DNA from: an uncultured Dysgonomonas sp.
Lineage (GTDB): Bacteria > Bacteroidota > Bacteroidia > Bacteroidales > Dysgonomonadaceae
Reading direction: 5' to 3'
Length of the DNA stretch: 64,000 bases
Assembly: GCA_937995835.1 (NCBI GenBank)
Contig: CALKIV010000084.1
Span: 57,580 to 121,579, forward strand
A program made the translations under genes and the position numbers. Below the pieces are notes generated by a model. That model was not told the origin of the DNA. It searched no databases and was given only the letters and a program-made list of their open reading frames with translations. Shown here piece by piece: positions 27,722 to 37,462 of this stretch; positions within the stretch are counted from its first letter, which is position 1, and each line of letters begins with the position of its first letter.

Positions 27722-30700
27722 ATGAATAGACACATCAAACATATAGCATTAGTTCTACTATTGTTTTATTCCCTCAATAGTTTAGCATGGAGTAATATTT
27801 TCTCTCGACATACTTTTAGTTCATTGACAGTAGAAGACGGCTTGCCTATCAATTTTATTGAATATCTATCATTGGATAGTAAAGGTTTCTTATGGGTTTC
27901 TACACAAGGAGGAGGGCTTGTGCGCTACGATGGCTATGAATTTGTATTATTTAATACTAATGGAACTCATTTTGAGCTACGAAGTAACAATATACGGCAG
28001 ACTTACGAAGATGTCTACAACAGACTATGGATTATATCGGATGCAGGAATAGATATTGTTGATCTATCTACTATGCAAAATATCAATGGGTTGTTTGAGC
28101 AAAATCTACAACTGAAAAAGATCATGAATAGTCCTGCAACTTCAATTTACAATGATTCGAAGAATAATCTGTGGATAGTAAACGATGGAGCAATCAGCAA
28201 AGTAGTATTCTCTGATAAAGGGGAAGTAGAAGGAGTTTACTCCTTATCTCCAACCACAATACATAGTAAATCTCCATTTTCATCTGTTTGTGAAATAAAT
28301 GAAGAAATATGGATCGGAAGCCATGGGGTGTTTAAAATAGAGCAAAATCAGGCTGGTTATTTGGTATTGTACCCTGTAAACGAAACATCGGAATTAGCTA
28401 TTGGTGGTCTGGTGACCAAAATTTATAAAGCAGAAAATACTGTTTGGTTAGGTACTGAATATGGGTTGTGGAGCTATAATATTGGCAATAAAACAGCAAA
28501 AAATTATAGATATAGTAGTGCAGAACCTTATTCCCTCTCTCAAGATATGGTGACAGATATATCGCAGATGAGCGATGGACGTCTGGTGGTGAGTACCCTT
28601 AGGGGCTTGAATTTTTTTGACTCTAGCACAGAGACTTTTGAACGTATTTCCCATTCTAACGAAACAGATGCGCTGAACAATGATTTCGTTAGCTGTCTTC
28701 TGCCCAATGAAGACAACCTTTGGATAGGAACAGAAGGTGGAGGAATTAATATAATGTCAAACAAAAGTTTAGATGTGACCAACTATAAGCATAACGATAT
28801 AAATCCTTCTAGTCTTGTGCCCAACCCTGTAAATGCCATAATAGAAGATTATAAAGGTAATTTATGGGTAGGAAATATGGAAGGGGGACTAAGTTTACTG
28901 GATAAGAAAACGAATAAATTTAAACATTACCAAGCAATGGGGAGCATTGGTTCGCTAAGCCATAATTCGGTGAGCGTGTTGGAAGAGGATGTCAACCACA
29001 ATTTGTGGATAGGAACATGGGGAGGAGGCCTCAATGTCTTAGATCTTAAAAAACAACCCCATCAGTTTACTTACGAACAAATAACAACACCACTTGCAGG
29101 TGAAATGGCATATACAGCTGTTTTGAAATATGACTCCATCAATAATGGATTGTGGGTAGGAAGTAACAGAAGTATTCTTTTCTATAATATAGCAACTAAA
29201 GAACTTGTAAAACCATTGTCTTCCAAAATGACGGATAAGATAAAAGGTGTTTTAGGAAGCTTGATTGATGATAAGAACCAGCTATGGCTAGGATGTTCGG
29301 AAGGAATAATAGTTGTAGACTTGAAATCATTTAATTCTAAAGACTTTACGTGTGAGTCTCACTTTTTTCATGTTGGGGATAAAGATAGTGACAAACTTTT
29401 TGAAAAGAACGTCAGTGCTATTTATCAAACTAAAGACAAGTCTATTTGGATAGGAAGTAAAGGATATGGTTTGCGCAAGCTCACAACAGTAAATGGAGAG
29501 TATGAGACTGCTACATATACTATTGAGCATGGCTTGTCAAATAATATTATTTTTGGAATCCTAGAAGATGAAGAGGGATTAATATGGGTCAGCACAGGAT
29601 ATGGACTTTCGTGCTACAATGCAAAGTTAGAGCGCTTTGTAAACTTTACTACTGCCGACGGACTTATTGATAATCAATTCTTCTGGAATGCAAGTTTCAA
29701 ATCGCCTACCAGTCACGAACTTTATTTTGGTAGTATGTGCGGATTGACTAGATTAGGATCCCGTCATCAATTTTTAACACCGACGGCTCGAAAAGTGATT
29801 TTCACAAAATTAAAAGTCCTTAACGACCAGATCTGGCAAAAAAAAGGAAAGTATATTGATAAAGACATAGCCTATGCAGACAAGCTGACCTTGCATGAGA
29901 AAGATAAGTCTTTTTCGTTAGAGTTTTCCTCACTTGATTATAACAGTCATCGTTCGGTTGTTTATTCATATAGGCTTTTGGGATTCGACGACAATTGGAT
30001 AGAAACCCCCGATAATAGAAGATTTGTAAACTATACGAATCTTCGTCCAGGATTATATACTCTACAGGTGCGCGCCATGTCTAGATCGTTAGGCTGGACA
30101 GAAGATGTCACAGAATTGCAAATAGAAGTAATACCTTTCTTCTACAAAAGAGCTTGGTTTATAGCTTTGTGTCTGCTCCTTGTATTTTTTATAGCTTTTC
30201 AATTCTACAGTTGGCGAATCAGAAATTTGAAAGAACAGAAGGAATTATTACATAAGAAAGTAACAAAAAGGACGCATGAGCTAAAAGAGCAAAATGAGAT
30301 CTTGGTTGAACAGAATAAAAAAATAGATAATCAGCGTCTACAGTTGATCAAGATGTCGGAACAGGTAGAAGAGGCTATGGCCGACAAGATTACTTTTTTT
30401 ACCAATATAACGCACGAATTCAGGACACCTATTACGCTCATTACAGGCCCCATAGACCGAGCTTTGAAGTTGAGTGCCAATCCCAAGGTGGTGGAGCAGC
30501 TTCAATATGTGCAACGTAATTCAAGATACTTACTTTCTTTGGTCAATCAGTTGATGGATTTTAGAAAAGTAGAAACAGATAACATGACCTTCACTCTAAA
30601 AAGAGGCAATTTTTCTCAATTCTTAGATGAAACACTTCTTTCGTTTCAGACCTTCGGTAAGGATCGTGGAATAGACATCAGAAAGTTGGAGCGTATCTCT

Positions 30701-31936
30701 TCTGTCTTTCTAGAACTCGACTATAACGCTATCTATACAGTTATCACTAACTTATTGTCTAATGCTATCAAATTCTCGCCCGACAATAGTTCCATCACAC
30801 TTTATGCAGCTACACTCACTAAACGTTGTTCTGACGAAAAACTGCTCTATATATGCGTTAGCGATGCCGGAGAGGGAATAAAAGAAGAAGAGATATCTAA
30901 AATATTTGATCATTTTTACCAATCGAAATCAAATGTAAACTATCCCACATACGGACAAAGTGGGACAGGTATAGGGCTTTACCTGTGTAAAAAAATTGTA
31001 ACTTTATTGGGTGGTGATGTCAGCATCAAAAATAATCAAAAGAAAGGGACAGCTTTCAGAATCTTATTGCCAGTAAACTTAGATATACAATCAGGTAATG
31101 AGAGACTTGCAAGTAATTCTATAAGCTCTCTTGATAGTGAAAGAGTAATAGATGAAGAACCTTTTCTTGCAGCTCAACGATTGTCTATTCTAGTGGTGGA
31201 GGACAATAAAGACATGAGAAACTACATTGCGTCAATTCTTTCAGAGTACTACAATGTCCAAGAGGCGGAGAATGGTGAAGATGCTCTGAAAATTCTCAAG
31301 AATAACTCTACGGATTTCATTATTAGCGACATGATGATGCCAGTAATGGATGGATTAGAGTTTTCAAGAAGGGTAAAGGAAAATTTCGAGACCTCTCACA
31401 TCCCTTTTCTCATGTTGACAGCTAAAACATCTTCTGAAGCAGAAATAAATAGTTATAAAGTCGGAGTCAACGAGTTTATACATAAACCTTTTAATGAAGA
31501 ATTATTGTTAACCAGAATAAAAAACATGATAGAGAGTCGCAAACTATATCAAAGAAAATTCAGCTTAAGCATGAATCGAAAAGAGTTAGATCTAAACTTT
31601 GAGTCTCAAGATCAGAAGTTTATAAATAAAGCTCTGGAAACTATAAAAGAGAACTATCAAAATCCGGCTTACGATGTGAATGATTTTGTAACTGCATTAG
31701 GAGCTAGTCAGAGTTTGGTTAACAGTAAAATGAAAACTTTACTGGGGCAAACTAGTGGACAATTTATTCGTAACTACAGGCTGAAAGTCTCACATGAAAT
31801 CATTCTTGAGAATGATGGTGAGTTTAATGTTTCTGATGTAGCATACCAGGTTGGTTTTAATGATCCTAAATATTTTACAAGATGTTTTTCTAAACAATAT
31901 GGTTACCCACCAAGTGAATTGTTAAGACGGATTTAA
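27722..31936 (+). CDS. Hybrid two-component system sensor/regulator of the arabinan locus
   Basis: A 1404-residue single-chain signalling protein in the inner membrane. After a signal/anchor segment (about 5-23) come two seven-bladed propellers of Reg_prop repeats (about 30-720, with repeated LWIG and GLW motifs), a Y_Y_Y domain (about 740-800), one membrane helix (about 811-831), HisKA with the phospho-acceptor His898 in THEFRTP, HATPase_c (DAGEGI, GTGIGLYL), a receiver with Asp1203 in ISDMMMP, and a C-terminal AraC-type HTH (NVSDVAYQVGFNDPKYF). It senses an oligosaccharide in the periplasm and activates the divergent operon. I chose the ATG at 27722; an in-frame GTG at 27716 is also possible. 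Confidence 0.96.
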   Translation: MNRHIKHIALVLLLFYSLNSLAWSNIFSRHTFSSLTVEDGLPINFIEYLSLDSKGFLWVSTQGGGLVRYDGYEFVLFNTNGTHFELRSNNIRQTYEDVYNRLWIISDAGIDIVDLSTMQNINGLFEQNLQLKKIMNSPATSIYNDSKNNLWIVNDGAISKVVFSDKGEVEGVYSLSPTTIHSKSPFSSVCEINEEIWIGSHGVFKIEQNQAGYLVLYPVNETSELAIGGLVTKIYKAENTVWLGTEYGLWSYNIGNKTAKNYRYSSAEPYSLSQDMVTDISQMSDGRLVVSTLRGLNFFDSSTETFERISHSNETDALNNDFVSCLLPNEDNLWIGTEGGGINIMSNKSLDVTNYKHNDINPSSLVPNPVNAIIEDYKGNLWVGNMEGGLSLLDKKTNKFKHYQAMGSIGSLSHNSVSVLEEDVNHNLWIGTWGGGLNVLDLKKQPHQFTYEQITTPLAGEMAYTAVLKYDSINNGLWVGSNRSILFYNIATKELVKPLSSKMTDKIKGVLGSLIDDKNQLWLGCSEGIIVVDLKSFNSKDFTCESHFFHVGDKDSDKLFEKNVSAIYQTKDKSIWIGSKGYGLRKLTTVNGEYETATYTIEHGLSNNIIFGILEDEEGLIWVSTGYGLSCYNAKLERFVNFTTADGLIDNQFFWNASFKSPTSHELYFGSMCGLTRLGSRHQFLTPTARKVIFTKLKVLNDQIWQKKGKYIDKDIAYADKLTLHEKDKSFSLEFSSLDYNSHRSVVYSYRLLGFDDNWIETPDNRRFVNYTNLRPGLYTLQVRAMSRSLGWTEDVTELQIEVIPFFYKRAWFIALCLLLVFFIAFQFYSWRIRNLKEQKELLHKKVTKRTHELKEQNEILVEQNKKIDNQRLQLIKMSEQVEEAMADKITFFTNITHEFRTPITLITGPIDRALKLSANPKVVEQLQYVQRNSRYLLSLVNQLMDFRKVETDNMTFTLKRGNFSQFLDETLLSFQTFGKDRGIDIRKLERISSVFLELDYNAIYTVITNLLSNAIKFSPDNSSITLYAATLTKRCSDEKLLYICVSDAGEGIKEEEISKIFDHFYQSKSNVNYPTYGQSGTGIGLYLCKKIVTLLGGDVSIKNNQKKGTAFRILLPVNLDIQSGNERLASNSISSLDSERVIDEEPFLAAQRLSILVVEDNKDMRNYIASILSEYYNVQEAENGEDALKILKNNSTDFIISDMMMPVMDGLEFSRRVKENFETSHIPFLMLTAKTSSEAEINSYKVGVNEFIHKPFNEELLLTRIKNMIESRKLYQRKFSLSMNRKELDLNFESQDQKFINKALETIKENYQNPAYDVNDFVTALGASQSLVNSKMKTLLGQTSGQFIRNYRLKVSHEIILENDGEFNVSDVAYQVGFNDPKYFTRCFSKQYGYPPSELLRRI

Positions 31937-31961
31937 AGCAAGTGTAATTCTTGCTAAATGA

Positions 31962-32005
31962 AAAAGTTTGAGCAATGCCTTTGGGCAGAGCTCAAACTTT
32001 TATGA
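31962..32005. terminator. Shared terminator between regulator and pflB
   Basis: AAAAGTTTGAGC (31962-31973) pairs with GCTCAAACTTTT (31990-32001); an inner TGCC/GGCA stem fills the loop. T-rich on both sides, so it can serve both convergent genes. Confidence 0.8.
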
Positions 32006-32042
32006 AAGAGATTTGTAGTGTCTTATTAAAAATATGATGGTA

Positions 32043-34271
32043 TCAGAACGAAGTAGTTATCGTTCTATTGATTACATCCAGTTGTTGTTCCTGAGTCAGC
32101 TTAGTGAAGTTCACTGCATAGCCAGACACTCGGATCGTAAGCTGAGGATAAAGCTCCGGGCTTTCCATCGCCTTAATCAGCAAGTCACGATCAAATACGT
32201 TGACATTCAGATGTTGACCTGTTTGGTTAAAATAACCATCCATCAAGCCCACAAGATTGTCTTGTTTTTCCAAAGTGTTTTTCCCTAGCGTATGCGGAGT
32301 GATGGCAAACGTATACGAGATACCATCATTGGCATGCTCGAAAGGTAGTTTAGCCACTGATGCCAACGAAGCTACTGCTCCTTTTACATCGCGTCCGTGC
32401 ATCGGATTCGCACCCGGGCCAAATGGTTCACCGGCACGACGTCCATCAGGGGTGTTACCTGTTTTCTTGCCATACACCACATTAGAGGTAATGGTAAGTA
32501 CAGATTGCGTTGGAGTTGCATTTTTGTACATCTTGTAACGACGAATCTTGTTCATAAACATTTCTACGATTTGCACTGCAAAACGGTCTGTTTTGTCGTC
32601 ATTATTTCCAAATGGTACATAATCTTTCTCTACCACATAATCCACAGCGTCGCCGTCAGCATCTCTGATGATGCGCACTTGTCCGTGTCTCATTGCAGCA
32701 AACGAGTCTGCCACAATGGATATACCTGCAATGCCAAAGGCTTGCGTACGATGGACATCCACATCGTGAAGAGCCATTTCTAGCGCTTCGTACGAATATT
32801 TATCGTGCATATAGTGAATGATGTTCAACGCTTTTACATAGGTTTCAGCAAGCCAGTCGAGCATTTTGTCAAACTTAGCCCACACTTCGTGATAGTGCAA
32901 ATAGTCTCCTTCCACACGTTCGAAGATGGCAGGCGTTACTTGTGCTTTGCTGATCTCATCCTTTCCACCATTGATGGCATATAGTAGCGCTTTTGGCAAG
33001 TTGGCACGAGCTCCGAAAAACTGCATTTGTTTTCCGATAGCCATTGGCGACACACAACATGCAATACCGTAGTCGTCTCCCAATTGTGGTTTCATCAGGT
33101 CGTCGTTCTCATATTGTAGCGATGAGGTGTCGATCGATACTTTGGCACAATAGCGTTTCCATGCCACAGGTAGGTTGTCGCTCCACAGCACAGTCAAGTT
33201 CGGTTCTGGCGCTGGTCCTAAATTATATAAAGTATGCAGAATACGGAAACTGTTTTTGGTCACCAAGCTTTTACCGCTTTTGGTGGTTCCTCCAATAGAT
33301 TCGGTTACCCATACAGGGTCGCCCGAAAATAGTTCATCATATTCAGGAGTTCTTAGGAAACGTACAATGCGAAGCTTCATCACAAAGTGATCCATCAGTT
33401 CTTGCGCTTCCTTCTCGGTAATTGTTCCATTTTGGAGATCACGCTCAACGTAGATGTCTAAGAACGTAGTCACACGCCCCAAGCTCATTGCTGCTCCGTT
33501 TTGATCTTTGATTGCTCCCAGATAGCCAAAGTATAGCCATTGGATAGCTTCTTGAGCATTGCTAGCCGGATTTGATATGTCGTAGCCATAAGCTGAAGCC
33601 ATACGTTTTAGGGCTTTCAGTGCATCTATTTGTGCACTAAGCTCTTCGCGTAAGCGAATCAGGTCTTCGGTCATCTGTGCCGGGTCGCACTCGTTAAATC
33701 GCTTGATACGCTCATTGATCAGTCTGTCAGCACCATAAAGCGCCAAACGTCTGTAGTCTCCAATGATACGCCCACGTCCATAAGCATCAGGCAGTCCGGT
33801 AATGATACCGTTGCTTCGTGCCTTGCGAATGCTATCTGTGTAGGCAGCAAAAACCCCATCATTGTGCGTCTTTCTATGCTTAGCATAAAATTCGTCCGTG
33901 ATGGGGTCTAAATCGTATCCATATTCTTTCAGGCTCTGCTTCACCATTCGGAGGCCTCCGTTAGGGAAAATTGCTCTTTTGAGAGGCTTGTCGGTTTGCA
34001 GTCCAACTATTTTTTCCAATCCTTTGTCTATGTAGCCTGCACCATACGCATCGATCTGTGAAGGAATTTTAGTTTCGGCATCGTAAACGCCTTTTTCCTT
34101 TTCTATGGCAAACATTTCAGACAACTGTTCCCACAGCTTTTGCGTATTTTCGGTAGCATCTTCGAGAAATCTTTCATCTCCAAGATATTCAGTGTAATTT
34201 TGAAGAATAAAATCGCTAACGTCGATCATTTCCTTCCACTTCGTTCCATTGAAACCCTTGTAAGCTTCCAT
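32043..34271 (-). CDS. pflB: Formate C-acetyltransferase (pyruvate formate-lyase)
   Basis: A 742-residue cytosolic glycyl-radical enzyme (E. coli PflB has 760). It splits pyruvate with CoA into acetyl-CoA and formate in mixed-acid fermentation. The adjacent catalytic cysteines are Cys405-Cys406 in GIACCVSPMAIGKQ, and the radical glycine is Gly717 in RVSGYAV near the C-terminus. The start ATG at 34271 lies 27 bases after the likely transcription start. It needs the activase PflA, which here is encoded at 8508-9236 and not beside it. Confidence 0.97.
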   Translation of the reverse strand: MEAYKGFNGTKWKEMIDVSDFILQNYTEYLGDERFLEDATENTQKLWEQLSEMFAIEKEKGVYDAETKIPSQIDAYGAGYIDKGLEKIVGLQTDKPLKRAIFPNGGLRMVKQSLKEYGYDLDPITDEFYAKHRKTHNDGVFAAYTDSIRKARSNGIITGLPDAYGRGRIIGDYRRLALYGADRLINERIKRFNECDPAQMTEDLIRLREELSAQIDALKALKRMASAYGYDISNPASNAQEAIQWLYFGYLGAIKDQNGAAMSLGRVTTFLDIYVERDLQNGTITEKEAQELMDHFVMKLRIVRFLRTPEYDELFSGDPVWVTESIGGTTKSGKSLVTKNSFRILHTLYNLGPAPEPNLTVLWSDNLPVAWKRYCAKVSIDTSSLQYENDDLMKPQLGDDYGIACCVSPMAIGKQMQFFGARANLPKALLYAINGGKDEISKAQVTPAIFERVEGDYLHYHEVWAKFDKMLDWLAETYVKALNIIHYMHDKYSYEALEMALHDVDVHRTQAFGIAGISIVADSFAAMRHGQVRIIRDADGDAVDYVVEKDYVPFGNNDDKTDRFAVQIVEMFMNKIRRYKMYKNATPTQSVLTITSNVVYGKKTGNTPDGRRAGEPFGPGANPMHGRDVKGAVASLASVAKLPFEHANDGISYTFAITPHTLGKNTLEKQDNLVGLMDGYFNQTGQHLNVNVFDRDLLIKAMESPELYPQLTIRVSGYAVNFTKLTQEQQLDVINRTITTSF

Positions 34272-34304
34272 TTATAAAATCATGTTTTTATGTTAAACAG
34301 ACCA

Positions 34305-34335
34305 CAAAGATAGGTATCTTTTCTACTATTATCAA
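34305..34335 (-). promoter_or_regulatory. Promoter of pflB
   Basis: On the minus strand: TTG (34335-34333), 20 bases, then TATCTTTG (34312-34305), a close match to the Bacteroidota promoter. Confidence 0.65.
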
Positions 34336-34536
34336 TCATTATTAATAGTGAGAATTGATCAGCTTATTACCCTTTTTGATAAGCTCTAGAAAGCTACTGA
34401 GATAGAAGCTACAGATGGCTTCAAAATTATTGATTTTATTATTTATAGGCTGACTAAAATCTCAGATAAGATTAGCCTTTTTGACAAAAAAATGTTATCT
34501 TGAAGATATTGTCTAACCTTGTAAACACATATCGAT

Positions 34537-34713
34537 ATGAAAGATTTAACTTGCGGAATGTGCAAACATAAGTTTAAAGCTTCGCTCCAGTTGATAGACG
34601 ATGGAGAATGGTATTACAAATGTCCCAAGTGTGGTGCCCTCATAGACGAGACTAAAAATGTGTATAGCCAAAACGAAGAAGATTACTACGATCAAGAAGA
34701 TCATCATAGGTGA
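34537..34713 (+). CDS. Small zinc-ribbon protein
   Basis: A 58-residue frame starting MKDLTCGMCKHKF and ending in an acidic DQEDHHR tail. Two CxxC knuckles (Cys6/Cys9 and Cys29/Cys32, the latter in CPKCG) form a four-cysteine zinc-ribbon pattern. The second half is rich in Glu, Asp and Tyr. A terminator-like hairpin follows at once, which supports a real gene. Such small rubredoxin-like or zinc-ribbon proteins have no assigned function; a nucleic-acid or protein-binding role is only a guess. It is divergent from pflB with its own upstream region. Confidence 0.7.
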   Translation: MKDLTCGMCKHKFKASLQLIDDGEWYYKCPKCGALIDETKNVYSQNEEDYYDQEDHHR

Positions 34714-34734
34714 GGATGCTGCAAAAGACAAACT

Positions 34735-34780
34735 AAAAAGTGTGCAGGTTTTTATATTTAAAGACTAGCACACTTTTTTT
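34735..34780. terminator. Shared terminator after zinc-ribbon gene
   Basis: AAAAAGTGTGC (34735-34745) pairs with GCACACTTTTT (34768-34778), T-run to 34780. It lies between convergent genes and is usable on both strands. Confidence 0.8.
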
Positions 34781-34802
34781 GATAATATTGTGATAACTAT
34801 AA

Positions 34803-36044
34803 TTATTCCGCACCATATCTATTGAGGTGGTACTGCCTCAAAGAATTTGACAAGCCTCCCCAAATAAGGTGGATGGAGAAAGCACTGCCTCCATAGTCGA
34901 AGTGTTTTTTGCTGTTGAAAAGCATCTGGTTGTATTTTGCCTGAATGCCTAGATAGTTTCCTCGAGAGAAGTAAAATCTGTACCCCAGACCTGTATTGAG
35001 ATTTAGACTATTTACGGTGATTGCTTTTATGTCCTTCTTCTTGTCTTCTCGCACAATATCGAGACCGTCCCAACCAATACCTGCTAAGACCTGAAGTTCA
35101 CTTTTCTTGTAACACCAAATATCTCTGCCCACATCCAAGCCCAAATAACCTCCAAAGTAACTTCGTGTGTTGGCTAATTCGCCATCATGATTGATATATT
35201 GGTAATATTTTGGGGTGGTGGCGGAGCGCAAAATGAGTGTTAAGTCATAATTCATTTTCTTGTGTTTGAACCCAAGCTGAAAGCCAAATGAGGGATGAAT
35301 GCCCAAACTGCGATTGAGATTTCCGGTGGGGATCCAAGTTCCCACAAGCAGTGAAACATGCAATTCCGTCAAATTTTTATAACTGCGAACGTCGGCATCT
35401 AGCTTCTGCCTTAAAGGTGATTCTTTGTATTGATCTTTGGACAATAATTCTTGGAAAGTAGATTCCGAATCGCCACTATAAAATCTTGTTAACCATCGCT
35501 CAGTGGAGCCTTCAGGGTACTTGTCAATCAGTTCACAGGCTAACTTTTTTGTATAACTATTAAACTCCATAAAATCTCTGTAATTGTGGAGATAATATAA
35601 AATGTTATGGTTGTAATAGCTTATCAAAGAGTCGCTTGGATTATTAGTGAATTCTTCAATGATTTTCTTGTTGCTTACCATGATCTTGTCATCTTCTTTA
35701 TAATCAAGGATATATTGCGAGTAAGCATTATAACTGCCAGGCATTTGGTCAAAGATAGTCTCGTCAAACTTGTTCTCGTATAGATCGAGCAACACTCTGG
35801 CTCTGAAATTATATTCGTAAAGTTGACATTCATTTATCCAATAGTCTAAGGCATATCTGGCTGAGTCTGTTTTATTTTCGTTCATAAATTGGCAAAACAG
35901 ATTGGCAGAAGTTAGTGCTATCTCATAGCAGGTTGGCTTACGAACGATTCTGGTTTCTATAAAAGAGTTGAAATCAGTATCTTGTGCATTCGCTGCAAGC
36001 GATAGTAGAGCAAGAAGCGTAAGAAGCAAATGTTTTTTTTTCAT
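34803..36044 (-). CDS. Hypothetical outer-membrane beta-barrel protein with helical N-terminal domain
   Basis: A 413-residue exported protein; signal peptide ends LAANAQ (about 20). Residues 25-220 look helical and TPR-like (LYENKFDETI, YSGDSESTFQELL). From about 225 the pattern changes to alternating hydrophobic strands with aromatic girdles (LHVSLLVGTWIPTG, YFGGYLGLDVGRDIWC, LNLNTGLGYRFYFSRGNYLGIQAKY), typical of a small outer-membrane barrel. I do not recognise the family by name. It is a single gene, convergent with the zinc-ribbon gene and divergent from the S41 peptidase. Confidence 0.75.
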   Translation of the reverse strand: MKKKHLLLTLLALLSLAANAQDTDFNSFIETRIVRKPTCYEIALTSANLFCQFMNENKTDSARYALDYWINECQLYEYNFRARVLLDLYENKFDETIFDQMPGSYNAYSQYILDYKEDDKIMVSNKKIIEEFTNNPSDSLISYYNHNILYYLHNYRDFMEFNSYTKKLACELIDKYPEGSTERWLTRFYSGDSESTFQELLSKDQYKESPLRQKLDADVRSYKNLTELHVSLLVGTWIPTGNLNRSLGIHPSFGFQLGFKHKKMNYDLTLILRSATTPKYYQYINHDGELANTRSYFGGYLGLDVGRDIWCYKKSELQVLAGIGWDGLDIVREDKKKDIKAITVNSLNLNTGLGYRFYFSRGNYLGIQAKYNQMLFNSKKHFDYGGSAFSIHLIWGGLSNSLRQYHLNRYGAE

Positions 36045-36125
36045 CAGTTTAAGATAATATGAAGAGGTTAACAGTCCAAATATATATATAATAGTTGAAA
36101 TATGGGTTTGGGGATGAGCTGTTTT

Positions 36126-36160
36126 TTTGTGTGCTATGTCATTCTCTTTTCATATCTTTG
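36126..36160 (+). promoter_or_regulatory. Promoter of S41 peptidase gene
   Basis: TTTG (36126-36129), 23 bases, TATCTTTG (36153-36160). The -7 box is perfect; the spacing is slightly long. It lies about 40 bases before the ATG. Confidence 0.55.
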
Positions 36161-36200
36161 GAGATGATAAAAGTACCAAAGTTTCAGAAAATAATTTTAG

Positions 36201-37223
36201 ATGAATAGGAGCCTTTCTGTTTTTATATGGTTGATCATCATACTATTCACTTCGTGTTTTAGTGAGGATGAAAAGTTTGATAATAGTCGTAGAGGAAATT
36301 TTGATGCCCTGTGGACTATCTTGGATCAAAAATATTGTTTCTTTGAATATAAAAATATCGATTGGGATGATGTCTATGCACGATATTCGCGTAGAATCAG
36401 CGAAGATATGAGTTCTGAAGCGCTTTTCGATCTGATGGACGAAATGCTCAAAGAGCTAAAAGATGGGCATGTCAATCTCACAAGTGCCTTTAATGTGGCA
36501 CGATATGCTGAGTGGTATGATAATTATCCTCGCAATTTTTATATCGATATTATCGAAAATGATAATTATCTGGCCAAAGACTATAAAATAGCGAGTGGCT
36601 TGCGCTACAAGGTGTTGATGGATAACGTGGGTTATGTGTATTATAATAGTTTTTCGTCAGGTGTTGGGCGTGGAAATCTCAATGAGGTGATTAAGAGAAT
36701 GTTGTCGTGTGATGGCATTATTATTGATATTCGTAGCAATGGTGGAGGTAGCTTGAGCAATGGCGAAAAGCTGATTGAACCTTTTGTGACTAAGAAAACG
36801 CATGTGGGGTATATGCAGCACAAGACGGGCAAAGGGCACAATGACTTTTCTAAGCCCTATGCGCTTTATGCAGAGCCTTTCAGTGGGTGGTCGTATCTGA
36901 AGCCGGTAGTGGTGTTGACCAATCGTAGAAGTTATAGTGCTGCTAATGATTTTGTTAGTGCTATGAAGTGTGCCGATAATGTAACCATCATGGGCGATAA
37001 AACCGGTGGAGGTGGTGGTATGCCCTTTTCTTCAGAACTGCCAAATGGATGGTCGGTACGTTTTTCAGCCTCACCTCGATTGACTGTCGATAAAGAACAA
37101 ATAGAGTTTGGAATTGATCCGGATATATTTGTAGAGCTAAAGGAATCGGATAGAGAGAAAGGTATTGACACCATCATAGAAGAAGCCAGAGCGTATATCA
37201 AAAAAATGCAAAATCTGAATTAA
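36201..37223 (+). CDS. S41 family peptidase lipoprotein
   Basis: A 340-residue lipoprotein (lipobox LFTSC, Cys19). An N-terminal helical domain (about 30-95, ending ELKDGHVNL, the tricorn-core motif) is followed by the TSPc core from about 140: YNSFSS, IIIDIRSNGGG, then NRRSYSAANDF with candidate nucleophile Ser246, and GDKTGGGGG with the lysine of a Ser-Lys dyad. There is no clear PDZ domain. It should be an envelope-anchored C-terminal-processing-type protease; the substrate is unknown. Confidence 0.88.
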   Translation: MNRSLSVFIWLIIILFTSCFSEDEKFDNSRRGNFDALWTILDQKYCFFEYKNIDWDDVYARYSRRISEDMSSEALFDLMDEMLKELKDGHVNLTSAFNVARYAEWYDNYPRNFYIDIIENDNYLAKDYKIASGLRYKVLMDNVGYVYYNSFSSGVGRGNLNEVIKRMLSCDGIIIDIRSNGGGSLSNGEKLIEPFVTKKTHVGYMQHKTGKGHNDFSKPYALYAEPFSGWSYLKPVVVLTNRRSYSAANDFVSAMKCADNVTIMGDKTGGGGGMPFSSELPNGWSVRFSASPRLTVDKEQIEFGIDPDIFVELKESDREKGIDTIIEEARAYIKKMQNLN

Positions 37224-37393
37224 TAACTGTCTTTTTATTTGCTATCTTTTTGCCGATGAAGGAGGAGAGTGGAGACATTTATATCTATGAGTCATGAAAA
37301 AAAGATAAAATCAAGCTTTTTTCTGACAAAATGTTCATTTTTTGTATCAAACCTCGGTGAAGGATGTTAAGAGGCAAGAAAGGTTCCCCTTTT

Positions 37394-37426
37394 TTTAGCA
37401 TATTATCTTTTTCAGATGTATCTTTA
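37394..37426 (+). promoter_or_regulatory. Promoter of nadABC
   Basis: TTTA (37394-37397), 21 bases, TATCTTTA (37419-37426), 36 bases before the nadA ATG. Confidence 0.5.
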
Positions 37427-37462
37427 GCATCTTAAAGTATTGTTTTAGGATAAACTTATTAA

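Noticed and set aside
27485..27742. Open frame of 85 codons on the minus strand over the divergent control region
   Set aside because: It covers the regulator promoter and start and the phased repeats, and its translation shows no family feature.
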